From: Kiloniellales bacterium
Lineage (GTDB): Bacteria > Pseudomonadota > Alphaproteobacteria > Kiloniellales > JAKSBE01
DNA: 5,201 bases
Assembly: GCA_030067055.1 (NCBI GenBank)
Contig: JASJAL010000262.1
Span: 1-5,201, forward strand
Direction of reading: 5' to 3'
Shown: positions 1 through 5,201 of the stretch, piece by piece
How the letters are laid out: the number at the start of each line of letters is the position of its first letter
Numbering within the stretch: position 1 is the first letter of the stretch
The notes under the pieces: model-generated
Databases searched by the model: none
What the model saw: the letters and a program-made list of their open reading frames with translations, nothing else
Told to the model about the DNA's origin: nothing
Program-made: the position numbers and the translations under genes

Positions 1-1656
1 TTAAGCAGGGGCATAGAGCTTCTCCTTGAAGGGCGCCAGGCCGACCCGGCGGTAGGTTTCGACGAAGGTCTCGCGGCCGCGGCGCTGGGCCAGGTAGGTG
101 TCGACGATGTCCTGGATCGCGCCGGGGACCTGGGCTTCGCTAAAGGCCGGGCCGACGATCTTGCCGATGGCGGCGTCCTCGGTGGAGCTGCCGCCCAGGG
201 TGATCTGGTAGAACTCCTCGCCCTTCTTATCGACGCCCAGGATGCCGATGTTGGCCACGTGGTGATGGCCGCAGGCGTTGATGCAGCCGGAGATGTTGAG
301 TGAGATCGGCCCGAGGTCGTGGAGCCGCCGCAGGTTGTCGAAGCGGCGGCTGATCTCCTGGGCGATCGGGATCGAGCGGGCGTTGGCCAGGTTGCAGTAG
401 TCCAGCCCCGGGCAGGCGATGATATCGGACAGGAGGCCGATATTTGGCGCCGCCAGCTCGGCCGCCTTGAGGCCCTGCCAGACGGCGTAGAGCTCGGCCT
501 TGCGGACGTGGGGCAGGACCAGGTTCTGCTTATGGGTGACCCGGATCTCACCGAAGCTGTAGCGCTCCGAGAGCTCGGCCACGGCCTCCATCTGCTCGGC
601 CGTGGCGTCGCCCGGGATGCCGCCGCTCGGCTTCAGCGAGATGCTGGCGATGGCATAGCCCGGCACCTTGTGCTCGGTCACGTTGGCGCGAACCCAGAGG
701 TCGAAGGCACGCTCGGTCGCGCGGTGCAGCTGGAAGTCCGGAGAGTCCCCGTCCAGAGCCGCGAAGGGCGGCGGCGCAAAGTAGGCGGCGATGCGCTCGA
801 CCTCTGCTTCCGGCAGGTCGACGGCCGTCTCCCGCGTGTGCAGCCACTCCTCCTCGACCAGGCGGGTGAACTCCTCGACCCCGACCTGGTCGACCAGGAT
901 CTTGATCCGCGCCTTATAGAGGTTGTCGCGCCGGCCGAGCAGGTTGTAGACCCGCAGGATCGCCTCCAGGTAGGACAGCAGATAGCGCTCCGGCAGGAAT
1001 TCGCGGATCGTCTTGCCGATCACCGGAGTCCGGCCCTGGCCGCCGCCGACCACGACCTCGAAGCCGGTCTCGCCGGCCTCGTTCCGCCGCAGGTAGAGGC
1101 CGATGTCGTGGACCTTCACCGCGGCGCGGTCCTCGGCGGCGGCGGTCACCGCGATCTTGAACTTGCGCGGCAGGAAGGAAAACTCCGGGTGCAGGCTCGA
1201 CCACTGGCGAATCACCTCGGCGGTGACCCGCGAGTCGGCGATCTCGTCGGCCGCCGCGCCAGCGAAGGGGTCGGCGGTGACGTTGCGGATGCAGTTGCCG
1301 CTGGTCTGGATGGCGTGCATCTCGACCTCGGCCAGATCCCGAAGGATCTCCGGCGTCTCCTCCAGCTTGGGCCAGTTGTACTGGATGTTCTGGCGGGTGG
1401 TGAAATGGCCATAGCCCTTGTCGTAGCGGCGGGCGATCTGGGCCAGCTTGCGCAGCTGCCGGGCCGAGAGCGTGCCGTAGGGAATGGCGACCCGCAGCAT
1501 GTAGGCGTGGAGCTGCAGGTAGAGCCCGTTCATCAGGCGCAGTGGCTTGAATTGCTCCTCGGTCAGCTCGCCGGACAGGCGGCGGCGGACCTGGCCGCTG
1601 AACTGCGCGACGCGCTCCTGCACGAAGGCGTGGTCGAATTCGTCGTATCGGTACAT
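1..1656 (-). CDS. cysI: Siroheme-dependent nitrite/sulfite reductase, probably assimilatory sulfite reductase haemoprotein
   Basis: This cytoplasmic enzyme performs a six-electron reduction, most likely of sulfite to sulfide for cysteine synthesis. The 551-aa protein has the two-repeat layout of the family. Four cysteines that would hold the [4Fe-4S] cluster and siroheme are seen as C415-x5-C421 and C458-x3-C462. Residues matching the siroheme and anion-binding set of E. coli CysI are R88 (in FTTRQN), R124 (in CIRNVT), and K165 and K167 (in LPRKFK). The length is normal and the TAA stop occupies bases 1-3, so the gene is complete. An in-frame start at 1773 would add 39 residues overlapping the upstream gene; ATG 1656 is chosen because GAAGGA lies 9 bases before it and the family N-terminus (MYRYDEFD) begins there. 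Sulfite rather than nitrite as substrate is inferred from the neighbouring cysG and DUF2849 gene. No flavoprotein or ferredoxin partner is visible, so the electron donor is unknown. Confidence 0.93.
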   Translation of the reverse strand: MYRYDEFDHAFVQERVAQFSGQVRRRLSGELTEEQFKPLRLMNGLYLQLHAYMLRVAIPYGTLSARQLRKLAQIARRYDKGYGHFTTRQNIQYNWPKLEETPEILRDLAEVEMHAIQTSGNCIRNVTADPFAGAAADEIADSRVTAEVIRQWSSLHPEFSFLPRKFKIAVTAAAEDRAAVKVHDIGLYLRRNEAGETGFEVVVGGGQGRTPVIGKTIREFLPERYLLSYLEAILRVYNLLGRRDNLYKARIKILVDQVGVEEFTRLVEEEWLHTRETAVDLPEAEVERIAAYFAPPPFAALDGDSPDFQLHRATERAFDLWVRANVTEHKVPGYAIASISLKPSGGIPGDATAEQMEAVAELSERYSFGEIRVTHKQNLVLPHVRKAELYAVWQGLKAAELAAPNIGLLSDIIACPGLDYCNLANARSIPIAQEISRRFDNLRRLHDLGPISLNISGCINACGHHHVANIGILGVDKKGEEFYQITLGGSSTEDAAIGKIVGPAFSEAQVPGAIQDIVDTYLAQRRGRETFVETYRRVGLAPFKEKLYAPA

Positions 1657-1665
1657 GGCCTCAAG

Positions 1666-1671
1666 TCCTTC
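1666..1671 (-). promoter_or_regulatory. Shine-Dalgarno site of cysI, overlapping the previous stop
   Basis: GAAGGA reads on the minus strand 9 bases before ATG 1656. Its GA is the last two bases of the TGA stop of the DUF2849 gene (1672-1670). This fixes the cysI start and suggests that ribosomes finishing the upstream gene help start this one. Confidence 0.6.
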
Positions 1672-1969
1672 AGTTCGTGCCGGCCTGCTTGCCGAGGTCG
1701 AGCCGCACCGAGGGCCCGCGGGCCCGGATCGCTTCCCGATAGCGCAGCGGCGCCACGAGGCCGTCGCCCTCAACGACCTCGATCAGATAGGGCTCGACCA
1801 CCTGGGCGGCGGCGGCCTCGGCCTGGCCCCGCGCCAGGATGGTCTCGGCTCGATCGTCGTCACCGGCCAGGGCGGCCTCGTTCAGCCACTCGGTCCAGCC
1901 ACCCTGGTTCGTGAGATAGACGACCCGGCCGTCGTCCAGCCGGTTGGCGGTCAGGGCTCGATAGATCAT
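1670..1969 (-). CDS. DUF2849 domain protein of unknown function in the sulfite-reduction operon
   Basis: A 99-aa protein that I recognise as the DUF2849 family, small alphaproteobacterial proteins typically encoded between siroheme synthase and nitrite/sulfite reductase. Visible family-like features are the N-terminal LTANRLDDGRVVYL strand region (residues 6-19), GGWTEWL (23-29), an acidic and Ala-rich helix around residues 33-55, PYLIEVV (60-66) and the C-terminal REAIRARGPSVRLDLGKQA region (78-96). It has no cysteine or histidine, so it is unlikely to bind a redox cofactor or siroheme iron directly. There is no signal peptide or membrane segment, so it is probably cytoplasmic. It lies 10 bases after cysG and 13 bases before cysI, with a very strong ribosome site. 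Its function is not known; an accessory role in sulfite reduction, such as assembly, a subunit or regulation, is inferred only from position. Confidence 0.88.
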   Translation of the reverse strand: MIYRALTANRLDDGRVVYLTNQGGWTEWLNEAALAGDDDRAETILARGQAEAAAAQVVEPYLIEVVEGDGLVAPLRYREAIRARGPSVRLDLGKQAGTN

Positions 1970-1973
1970 TGCT

Positions 1974-1981
1974 CTCCTCCT
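1974..1981 (-). promoter_or_regulatory. Strong Shine-Dalgarno site of the DUF2849 gene, overlapping the cysG stop
   Basis: The minus strand reads TAGGAGGAGAGCA directly before ATG 1969. The AGGAGGAG core starts inside the TAG stop codon of cysG (1982-1980). It is the strongest ribosome site in the window and suggests the small protein is made at a high level, coupled to CysG translation. Confidence 0.7.
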
Positions 1982-3389
1982 ATTCCGCGGCGGCCAGCGG
2001 CAACGCGCCAGTGGCGCCCGGGGGCGCTTCCGCGGCCAGACGCACCACCTCGCCGATGACGATCAGCGCCGGTGCCTCGACCTTTTCGGCGGCGATCAGT
2101 CCGCCGAGGCCTCGCAGGGCCCCGAAGACCTTGCGCTCCTCCGGCAGGCTGCCCCGCTCGATCACCGCGACCGGGGTCTCCGGATCGCGGCCGTGGGCGA
2201 TCAGCTCTTGCGACAGCCGCTCGCTGCTGGCGACGCCCATGTAGACCGCCAGGGTGTGGCGGCTGGTCGCCAGGGCGGCCCAATCCAGGTCGGGCGCGCC
2301 GTCCTTGCCCTGGCCGCTGACGAAGGTGACCGCCGAAGCGTAGTCGCGGTGGGTGAGGGGGATGCCGGCGACGGCCGCGCAGCCTGTGGCGGCGGTGATG
2401 CCGGGCACCAACTCGACCTCGAAGCCATTGCGCAGCAGCTGCTCGAGCTCCTCGCCTCCGCGTCCGAAGACGAAGGGATCGCCGCCCTTTAGGCGGACCA
2501 CGCGCTTCCCGGCCCGTGCCTCGCGCAGCAGGATCTCGTTGATCTCGGCCTGACCGTGGCTGTGCCGGCCCGGGGCCTTGCCGACGTAGATCCGCTCGGC
2601 GTCGCGCCGGGCGTAGTCCAGGATCTCCGGGCCGATCAGCTTGTCGTAGACCACGACCTCGGCGTCCTGCAGCAGGCGCAGGGCCTTGAGGGTCAGCAGC
2701 TCGGGATCGCCGGGTCCGGCGCCGACCAGGGCGACCCGGCCGCGCGGCGCACGGCGCCAGCCCGGGGCGTTGATCTCGGCCAGCATCTGCGCCCCGGCTT
2801 TGGTCTCCTCGCCGGCCAGTATGTCGCGGGCGATTGGGCCGTCGAAGAAGCCCTCCCAGAAGCGCCGCCGCGCGGTCGGGTCGGTCACCGCCGCCATCAG
2901 CGCACTCCGATAGCGGCGGGCGAAGGCGGCCAGCGGGCCGAGCCGGGCCGGCAGCAGGGCCTCCAGGGTCCGACGCAGGCGCCGCGCCAGGACCGGCGCG
3001 CTGCCGTGGGTCGAGACCGCCACCACCACATCGTCGCGATCGATGATCGCCGGCATTAGGAAGCTCGAGAGCTCCGGCCGGTCGACCACGTTGATTGGCA
3101 ACTGCCGGCTGGAGGCGGCCTCGACGGCGGCGCGGGTCTCGTCATCCGAGGCAGCGGCGATGACGATCCGCGCGCCGTCGAGGTCGCGCTCTTGGAAGGG
3201 CCGTACCGCCAGGGCGATCCGCTGGTCCGCGGCCCAGGCGCGGAACTCCTCACTCGGAGCTTCGGCAACAATCCTTAGCGTTGCGCCAGCGGCGCGCAGT
3301 AGCCGTGCCTTAGGCAGGGCCGCCGCGCCGCCGCCGACCAGCAGGGCGGTCCGGCCCTTCAAGTCGAGGAAGATGGGCAGGGATTTCAT
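1980..3389 (-). CDS. cysG: Siroheme synthase (precorrin-2 dehydrogenase / sirohydrochlorin ferrochelatase / uroporphyrinogen-III C-methyltransferase)
   Basis: This 469-aa trifunctional cytoplasmic enzyme makes siroheme. Its C-terminal part methylates uroporphyrinogen III twice with SAM; its N-terminal part oxidises precorrin-2 with NAD+ and inserts Fe2+. The N-terminal domain (about 1-150) starts with a Rossmann motif VGGG (18-21) and carries NVVD with D103, matching E. coli Asp104. The CysG dimerisation region follows (about 150-210). The methyltransferase (about 217-455) shows VALVGAGPGDPELLTLKAL, VVRLKGGDPFVFGRGGEE, VPGITAATG and GIPLTHRDYA. D249, K271 and M384 align with E. coli/Salmonella Asp248, Lys270 and Met382, so all three activities look intact. 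Salmonella phosphoserine Ser128 aligns with T127 here. The length is close to the 457 aa of E. coli, with a slightly longer Ala-rich tail. ATG 3389 is supported by GGGAGGTG 7 bases upstream. It is the first gene of the operon with the DUF2849 gene and cysI, and supplies the reductase's cofactor. Confidence 0.97.
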   Translation of the reverse strand: MKSLPIFLDLKGRTALLVGGGAAALPKARLLRAAGATLRIVAEAPSEEFRAWAADQRIALAVRPFQERDLDGARIVIAAASDDETRAAVEAASSRQLPINVVDRPELSSFLMPAIIDRDDVVVAVSTHGSAPVLARRLRRTLEALLPARLGPLAAFARRYRSALMAAVTDPTARRRFWEGFFDGPIARDILAGEETKAGAQMLAEINAPGWRRAPRGRVALVGAGPGDPELLTLKALRLLQDAEVVVYDKLIGPEILDYARRDAERIYVGKAPGRHSHGQAEINEILLREARAGKRVVRLKGGDPFVFGRGGEELEQLLRNGFEVELVPGITAATGCAAVAGIPLTHRDYASAVTFVSGQGKDGAPDLDWAALATSRHTLAVYMGVASSERLSQELIAHGRDPETPVAVIERGSLPEERKVFGALRGLGGLIAAEKVEAPALIVIGEVVRLAAEAPPGATGALPLAAAE

Positions 3390-3394
3390 GGCAG

Positions 3395-3402
3395 CACCTC
3401 CC
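3395..3402 (-). promoter_or_regulatory. Shine-Dalgarno site of cysG, next to a small hairpin
   Basis: GGGAGGTG on the minus strand, with its GGAGG core 7 bases before ATG 3389. Directly upstream in the transcript, 3421-3425 can pair with 3404-3408 (GTGCG with CGCAC on the plus strand, 5 bp, 12-base loop). That small hairpin ends one base before the site and could influence ribosome access. The site itself is clear; the hairpin effect is inference. Confidence 0.6.
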
Positions 3403-3522
3403 GCGCACCGAAAGGCGACTGTGCGGCGCCTTCAATCCACGCAGCGGTGTTGTGATTTAGGGGACGAGGGACGATGGGGGACCGTCGAGTCACGACGCCT
3501 GCTCCTTGGTTCCACTTCGGGC

Positions 3523-3542
3523 CCACGGAGCAATCCCCGTGG
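3523..3542 (-). promoter_or_regulatory. Stable 8-bp RNA hairpin in the cysG leader
   Basis: On the minus strand CCACGGGG-AUUG-CUCCGUGG folds into eight consecutive pairs with a four-base loop. One pair is G·U in minus-strand RNA but would be an A·C mismatch in plus-strand RNA, which fits a structure in the cysG transcript. No U-run follows, so it is not a standard intrinsic terminator. Confidence 0.45.
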
Positions 3543-3544
3543 CG

Positions 3545-3592
3545 CTTTAGCGGGTGGTGACGCGGCCGCAAGCTGCCCAATCAAATTCCGCG
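3545..3592 (-). promoter_or_regulatory. Weak SAM-II-like (SAM_alpha) riboswitch candidate
   Basis: Read on the minus strand, this stretch has, in order, a 5-bp stem (CGCGG 3592-3588 with CCGCG 3565-3561), a loop with AAUUUGA followed by GCUUGC, and then CGCUAAAG (3552-3545). From memory, alphaproteobacterial SAM-II elements have a similar order: a P1 stem, GAUUUG, GCUUGCA just before the 3' strand of P1, then a CGCUAAAG-like box. The pseudoknot helix P2 is not well supported: only four pairs (UGGG with CCCG) or an alternative GCGG/CCGC are possible. The element lies about 155 bases before the cysG start, whereas known SAM-II elements usually sit close to the ribosome site. It may be a diverged element, another RNA, or chance. 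Confidence 0.22.
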
Positions 3593-3609
3593 GGTCCCTT
3601 CGGGGGACC
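3593..3609 (-). promoter_or_regulatory. 6-bp hairpin directly abutting the candidate aptamer stem
   Basis: On the minus strand GGUCCC-CCGAA-GGGACC forms a perfect 6-bp stem with a five-base loop. It ends exactly where the next possible stem (3592-3588) begins. It also lies inside a wider 8-bp pairing of 3621-3614 with 3568-3561 (CGCGGCCG with CGGCCGCG). Confidence 0.45.
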
Positions 3610-3637
3610 AATCCGGCCGCGTTTTTCCAGCGCGACC

Positions 3638-3651
3638 ACGACAAATGTCGT
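3638..3651. promoter_or_regulatory. Operator-like near-palindrome, copy 1
   Basis: The plus strand reads ACGAC-AAAT-GTCGT, a 5-bp inverted repeat with core ACAAATGT (3641-3648). The same 8-base core occurs inverted at 3686-3693, 45 bp away centre to centre. The pair flanks the candidate -10 of the cysG promoter, which suggests binding sites for a dimeric regulator. The regulator cannot be named from the sequence. Copy 1 could instead act as an RNA hairpin. Confidence 0.35.
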
Positions 3652-3670
3652 CCGCTGCTGTGTGTGAGTC

Positions 3671-3698
3671 AATATAAAACTCTTCACATTTGTGTTTA
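3671..3698 (-). promoter_or_regulatory. Candidate sigma-70-type promoter for cysG-DUF2849-cysI
   Basis: In an AT-rich island within an otherwise GC-rich window, the minus strand has TAAACA (3698-3693, 4 of 6 to the -35 consensus), a 16-bp spacer and TATATT (3676-3671, 5 of 6 to the -10 consensus). Transcription would start near 3664. An alternative is TTGACT (3672-3667) with GACATT (3649-3644) at 17-bp spacing, which has a better -35 but a weaker -10. The location between metH and cysG fits either choice. Confidence 0.4.
3685..3694. promoter_or_regulatory. Operator-like near-palindrome, copy 2, overlapping the candidate -35
   Basis: The plus strand reads CACATTTGTG, an inverted repeat CACA-N2-TGTG. 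Its minus-strand core ACAAATGT is identical to that of the copy at 3641-3648. It overlaps the candidate -35 box and the spacer, so a bound protein would affect promoter access. This is inferred from position and symmetry only. Confidence 0.35.
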
Positions 3699-3770
3699 GA
3701 AATTATTTTGCTGGTTGTGAGTGTGAAATAGAAGACCGACCGGATCGCGAAGGCCCGGCCCGAGTGGAAC

Positions 3771-3807
3771 GGCAATCCCAGGTGAGGTCAGCGCACTTGG
3801 GATTGCC
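3771..3807. repeat. Strong inverted repeat downstream of metH, possible 3'-end hairpin
   Basis: GGCAATCCCA (3771-3780) and TGGGATTGCC (3798-3807) are perfect 10-bp inverted arms. The stem extends to 13 pairs with one imperfect pair, and the loop is 11 bases (3784-3794). It starts 38 bases after the metH stop, where a terminator or RNA-stabilising hairpin is expected. No T-run follows in the metH direction, so it is not a textbook intrinsic terminator. The imperfect pair would be G·U in plus-strand RNA but A·C in metH-strand RNA. A nearby ACCTGG (3816-3821) can also pair with CCAGGT (3778-3783), giving an alternative fold. Confidence 0.5.
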
Positions 3808-3845
3808 TTGGGAAAACCTGGCGCTTGCCCTTGCTCCCCCGAAGG

Positions 3846-5201
3846 CTAGGCGGCCCGCGAGGCGGGCTGGTATCCGAGGTTCGGCGCCAGCCAGCGCTCC
3901 GCCTCTTCCGAACTCCAGCCCTTGCGGCGGGCATAGTCCTCGACCTGGTCGCGCTGGATCCGGCCGAGGCCGAAGTAGCGGCTTTCCGGATGGGCGAAGT
4001 AGAGGCCGGAGACCGAGGACGCCGGGGTCATGGCGCAGCTCTCGGTGAGCCGGATCCCGGCGCGTTCCTCGGCCTGGAGCAGCTCGAAGAGCGTCCGCTT
4101 CTCGGTGTGGTCGGGACAGGCAGGATAGCCCGGTGCCGGCCGGATGCCGCGGTAGGCCTCGGCGATCAGCGCCTCGTTGCCCAGGTCTTCCTCGGGGGCG
4201 TAGCCCCAGAACTCCTTGCGCACCCGCTCGTGCATGCGCTCGGCGAAGGCCTCGGCCAGGCGGTCGCCCAGGGCCTGGATCAGGATCGCGCCGTAGTCGT
4301 CCTGCCGTTCCTTGAACGCGGCTGCGCGGGCCTCGACCTCCGGCCCGGCGGTGACGGCGAATCCGCCGAGGTAGTCGGCGAGACCGGTCTCTTCCGGGGC
4401 AACGAAGTCGGCGAGGGCCAGGTTGGGCCGTCCGGTCCCGGTCCGGTCCATCTGCTGGCGCAGGCTGTGCAGCACCGCCAGGGTCTCGCTGCGGTCCTCG
4501 CCGCCGTAGAGCGCGATGTCGTCGCCGCGCGCGTTGGCCGGCCAGAAGCCGATCACGGCTCGCGGCTTCAGCCAGCGCTCCTCGACCAGGCGCGCGAGCA
4601 TGGCCTGGGCGTCTCTGTAGACCATGCCTGCGGCCTCGCCGACTTTGGCGTCTTCCAGGATCTCTGGGAAGCGGCCGTGCAGGTCCCAGGCGGCGAAGAA
4701 GGGCCGCCAGTCGATCCGCGGGATCAGCTCTTCGAGGTCGTACCCCTCGAAGGCCTTGAGGCCGAGGAAGGACGGCCGCGGCGGCCGGTAGCCGGTCCAG
4801 TCGAGCGCCGCCTGGTTGGCGCGCGCCTCGGCTAGGCTCGGTTGGCTTCGCTGCGCGCCGCCGCCGATGCGGCCCTCGGCGATGCGCGCGTAGTCGCCGC
4901 GCACCTCGGCGGCGAAGGCATCGCGCTGCTCGGCCGAGGCGAGGCGGCCGGCGATCCCGACGGCCCGCGAGGCGTCGGTGACGTGGACCACCGGGCCGTC
5001 GTAGTTGGGCGCGATCTTGACCGCGGTGTGGACCTTGCTGGTGGTCGCACCACCGATCAGCAACGGCAGCGCGAAGCCCTCGCGGCGCATCTCACCGGCG
5101 ACGTAGCACATCTCTTCCAGGCTCGGCGTGATCAGGCCGGAGAGCCCGATCATGTCGGCGCCCTCGGCGCGCGCGGTCTCCAGGATCTTGGCGCAGGGCA
5201 C
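3846..5201 (-). CDS. metH: Cobalamin-dependent methionine synthase, C-terminal part (5' end outside the window)
   Basis: MetH transfers a methyl group from methyltetrahydrofolate to homocysteine through methylcobalamin. The 451 visible residues align closely, from memory, with the last part of the 1227-aa E. coli enzyme. The rest of the B12-binding domain is seen in GLSGLITPS (19-27), whose S21 and T25 match E. coli Ser804 and Thr808, and in LLIGGATTSKVHTAVKI (48-63). The AdoMet reactivation domain follows (about 130-444): IDW with D164 matching Asp946, DRLAEAFAERMHERVRKEFWGY (313-334), the SAM-binding RPAPGY (R354, Y359, matching Arg1134 and Tyr1139), PACPDHTEK, and RRKGWSSEEAERWLAPNLGY near the C-terminus. 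The frame is open to the last base of the window; the first visible residue is an internal Val. The homocysteine, folate and cap domains and the cobalamin-ligating histidine are outside, so it cannot be told whether the N-terminal part is fused or encoded separately. It ends with TAG at 3848-3846 and is probably transcribed separately from cysG. Confidence 0.96.
   Translation of the reverse strand: MPCAKILETARAEGADMIGLSGLITPSLEEMCYVAGEMRREGFALPLLIGGATTSKVHTAVKIAPNYDGPVVHVTDASRAVGIAGRLASAEQRDAFAAEVRGDYARIAEGRIGGGAQRSQPSLAEARANQAALDWTGYRPPRPSFLGLKAFEGYDLEELIPRIDWRPFFAAWDLHGRFPEILEDAKVGEAAGMVYRDAQAMLARLVEERWLKPRAVIGFWPANARGDDIALYGGEDRSETLAVLHSLRQQMDRTGTGRPNLALADFVAPEETGLADYLGGFAVTAGPEVEARAAAFKERQDDYGAILIQALGDRLAEAFAERMHERVRKEFWGYAPEEDLGNEALIAEAYRGIRPAPGYPACPDHTEKRTLFELLQAEERAGIRLTESCAMTPASSVSGLYFAHPESRYFGLGRIQRDQVEDYARRKGWSSEEAERWLAPNLGYQPASRAA

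Larger units (their letters stand above)
3390..3664 (-). promoter_or_regulatory. Probable long structured 5' leader of the cysG operon
   Basis: No convincing gene occupies these bases. If the candidate promoter at 3671-3698 is used, transcription would begin near 3664 and the leader would be about 275 bases, unusually long for a housekeeping operon. In transcript order it contains an ACGAC/GTCGT hairpin (3638-3651), an AAAAA run (3626-3622), the hairpin 3609-3593, a possible pseudoknot-like stretch (3592-3545), the hairpin 3542-3523, a GGGACGA tandem repeat (plus strand 3461-3474) and a small hairpin beside the cysG ribosome site. The density of stems suggests post-transcriptional control of cysG. 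The transcript end is inferred. Confidence 0.4.

Noticed and set aside
1657..1773. 39-residue N-terminal extension of the reductase
   Set aside because: It would overlap the DUF2849 gene, is Arg/Ser/Pro-rich unlike the family, and the family N-terminus with a ribosome site fits ATG 1656.
319..1914. Long plus-strand open frame (531 aa) opposite the reductase and DUF2849 gene
   Set aside because: It is an antisense shadow in GC-rich DNA. Its product is low-complexity, rich in Leu, Val, Ala, Asp and Arg, shows no recognisable motif, and lies opposite clearly conserved genes.
3461..3474. Tandem GGGACGA repeat
   Set aside because: Only two 7-base units in GC-rich DNA; too short to call a repeat element.
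3386..3580. Possible 64-aa leader peptide ending in an ATGA overlap with the cysG start
   Set aside because: It starts with TTG and no ribosome site precedes it. The composition looks random, there is only one Cys codon, and it is better explained as a non-coding leader. The overlap is probably chance.
3561..3626. Plus-strand intrinsic terminator (CGCGGCCG...CGGCCGCG followed by TTTTT)
   Set aside because: The arms are 45 bases apart with another hairpin between them, and no plus-strand gene lies upstream to terminate. The same bases make sense as minus-strand leader structure.
3664..3735. AT-rich island as a sign of inserted foreign DNA
   Set aside because: It is short, has no insertion-sequence ends or target duplications, and is well explained as a promoter region.
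3390..3845. Cobalamin riboswitch between metH and cysG
   Set aside because: No B12-box-like consensus was seen on the minus strand, and the region is downstream, not upstream, of metH.
3825..4835. Plus-strand open frame (336 aa) opposite metH
   Set aside because: It is an antisense shadow of a strongly conserved MetH domain, with no family motif of its own.

Overview
The window is GC-rich (roughly two thirds G+C by eye). All convincing genes lie on the minus strand and read from high to low coordinates. The order siroheme synthase, DUF2849 protein, nitrite/sulfite reductase is an arrangement I associate with Alphaproteobacteria. Base composition and protein style suggest a Rhodospirillales-like member; this is inferred from gene order and sequence character, not from a search.

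Layout in the direction of transcription. (1) 5201-3846: the C-terminal part of cobalamin-dependent methionine synthase MetH, covering the rest of the B12-binding domain and the complete AdoMet reactivation domain; its start lies beyond the window edge. (2) 3845-3390: a 456-base non-coding stretch. It holds a strong inverted repeat after metH, an AT-rich island with a candidate promoter and two copies of an 8-bp near-palindrome, then about 275 bases of probable leader with several stable hairpins. Part of the leader loosely resembles a SAM-II riboswitch. (3) 3389-1980: cysG, the multifunctional siroheme synthase. (4) 1969-1670: a 99-aa DUF2849 protein. (5) 1656-1: a full-length siroheme/[4Fe-4S] nitrite/sulfite reductase (cysI-like), whose stop codon is the first three bases of the window.

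Genes 3 to 5 form a tight operon. The gaps are 10 and 13 bases, and in both cases the Shine-Dalgarno sequence of the next gene overlaps the preceding stop codon. The logic is clear: CysG makes siroheme from uroporphyrinogen III using SAM, NAD+ and Fe2+, and the reductase uses siroheme to reduce sulfite to sulfide for cysteine synthesis. Methionine synthase then uses sulfur in the form of homocysteine. The window is therefore a sulfur-assimilation and methionine neighbourhood.

I found no mobile element, CRISPR array, tRNA, rRNA or clearly new system. The parts most worth a second look are the structured leader of cysG, the paired operator-like boxes beside its promoter, and the uncharacterised DUF2849 protein.
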